Shown here: positions 20,766-21,156 of the stretch, piece after piece
Numbering within the stretch: the stretch's first letter is position 1
Layout of the letters: each line of letters opens with the position of its first letter
Assembly (NCBI GenBank): GCA_030689795.1
Contig: JAUYEO010000314.1
Coordinates: 1-21,156, forward strand
Source: Desulfobacterales bacterium
GTDB lineage: Bacteria > Desulfobacterota > Desulfobacteria > Desulfobacterales > RPRI01
DNA length: 21,156 bases
Reading direction: 5' to 3'
Position numbers and translations under genes: made by a program
Notes under the pieces: generated by a model
What the model was told of the DNA's origin: nothing
The model's database searches: none
What the model saw: only the letters and a program-made list of their open reading frames with translations

Positions 20766-21156
20766 GTGAAAAAAGCATTCATCATCGAGCTATTTGAAAA
20801 ATTCGAAAGCGCCTGTTATCTTTTCAACAATCTGGAATGCTGGAGCGCGCGTGAATTACAGGAGATATTGGGATATGCAGAATGGCGGAATTTTCTTAAA
20901 GTAATAGAAAAGGCAAAGACCGCCTGTGAAAATGCCGCTGTCAAAGTGACGGATCATTTTGTTGAAGTCAACAAAATGATCGAAATTGGCAAAGGCGGTC
21001 AGCGCGAAGTAGATGATATGGCCTTAACCCGTTACGCCTGCTATCTGATTGCTCAAAACGGCGACTCCGCAAAAAGTGAAATCTCCTTTGCTCAAACCTA
21101 CTTTGCGGTTCAGACCAGAAAACAGGAAATAATAGAGCAGCGTCTTTTAGATGTCG
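20766..21156 (+). CDS. dinD: DNA damage-inducible protein D-like (DinD), 3' end outside the window
   Basis: The visible 130 codons match the BRO-N-like N-terminal part of DinD. They contain W-S-A-R-E-L-Q-E-I-L-G-Y-A-E-W-R-N-F (about 27-44), A-K-T-A-C-E-N near 52, D-H-F-V-E near 66, then L-T-R-Y-A-C-Y-L-I-A-Q-N-G-D-S-A-K and A-Q-T-Y-F-A-V-Q-T-R-K-Q-E. In E. coli DinD is SOS-induced and inhibits RecA filament activity. The start is GTG 20766, with AGGA 7 bp upstream; no LexA site is obvious. The reading frame is open to the edge of the window. Such genes are often carried on islands, which fits the neighbouring transferred pair. Confidence 0.85.
   Translation, partial: MKKAFIIELFEKFESACYLFNNLECWSARELQEILGYAEWRNFLKVIEKAKTACENAAVKVTDHFVEVNKMIEIGKGGQREVDDMALTRYACYLIAQNGDSAKSEISFAQTYFAVQTRKQEIIEQRLLDV

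Overview
The window looks like a chromosomal segment of an anaerobic bacterium, most likely a sulfate-reducing member of the Desulfobacterota (Desulfobacterales-like). This is inferred from gene content: a ferredoxin-dependent 2-oxoacid oxidoreductase (korDABC), SelB, HemW, many Fe-S proteins, and above all a mercury-methylation pair, hgcA-hgcB, behind a cysteine-rich ArsR regulator. No 16S rRNA or other phylogenetic marker is present, so the lineage is a judgement from gene content and protein style.

Layout. 1-390: a truncated copy of an interspersed inverted-repeat element, then the promoter of an HU-type DNA-binding protein gene (390-662). 858-2930: an accessory patch with an unrecognised membrane protein, a membrane-anchored protein with a clan CD (caspase/legumain-like) His/Cys arrangement, a CHAT-domain gene fragment fused in opposite orientation to a 3'-truncated Phd/YefM-type antitoxin gene, and a small element flanked by a 13-bp direct repeat. 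2935-3095: tRNA-Arg(TCG) and tRNA-His(GTG). 3332-10862, all on the minus strand: a probable long transcription unit running radical SAM protein, korD, korA, korB, korC, hemW, a 56-residue membrane protein, selB. Several junctions at its distal end are filled with degenerate heptanucleotide repeats, one of which lies inside the hemW reading frame. 11079-14957: housekeeping genes mltG, recR, a YkgJ-type Cys-cluster protein, a small winged-helix protein and murI, separated by several copies of the inverted-repeat element.

14963-18192 is the centre of interest. A GT9 heptosyltransferase-like gene is divergent from arsR. The arsR promoter overlaps a perfect 6-bp dyad that could be its operator. 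ArsR is followed by a 189-bp copy of the inverted-repeat element, then hgcA and hgcB. HgcA carries the N-V-W-C-A-A-G-K cap-helix motif and a five-helix membrane domain. HgcB carries two 4Fe-4S motifs, Cys73 and a C-terminal Cys. Without the repeat, arsR and hgcA would be only about 52 bp apart, so an ancestral arsR-hgcA-hgcB operon appears to have been interrupted.

18288-21156 is again accessory: an AAA_14/DUF4143 ATPase with a probably leaderless promoter, a nucleotidyltransferase-fold protein paired with a 58-residue charged protein (AT-rich, AGA/ATA-rich codon use, probably acquired), a gene-poor stretch, and a DinD gene running off the right edge.
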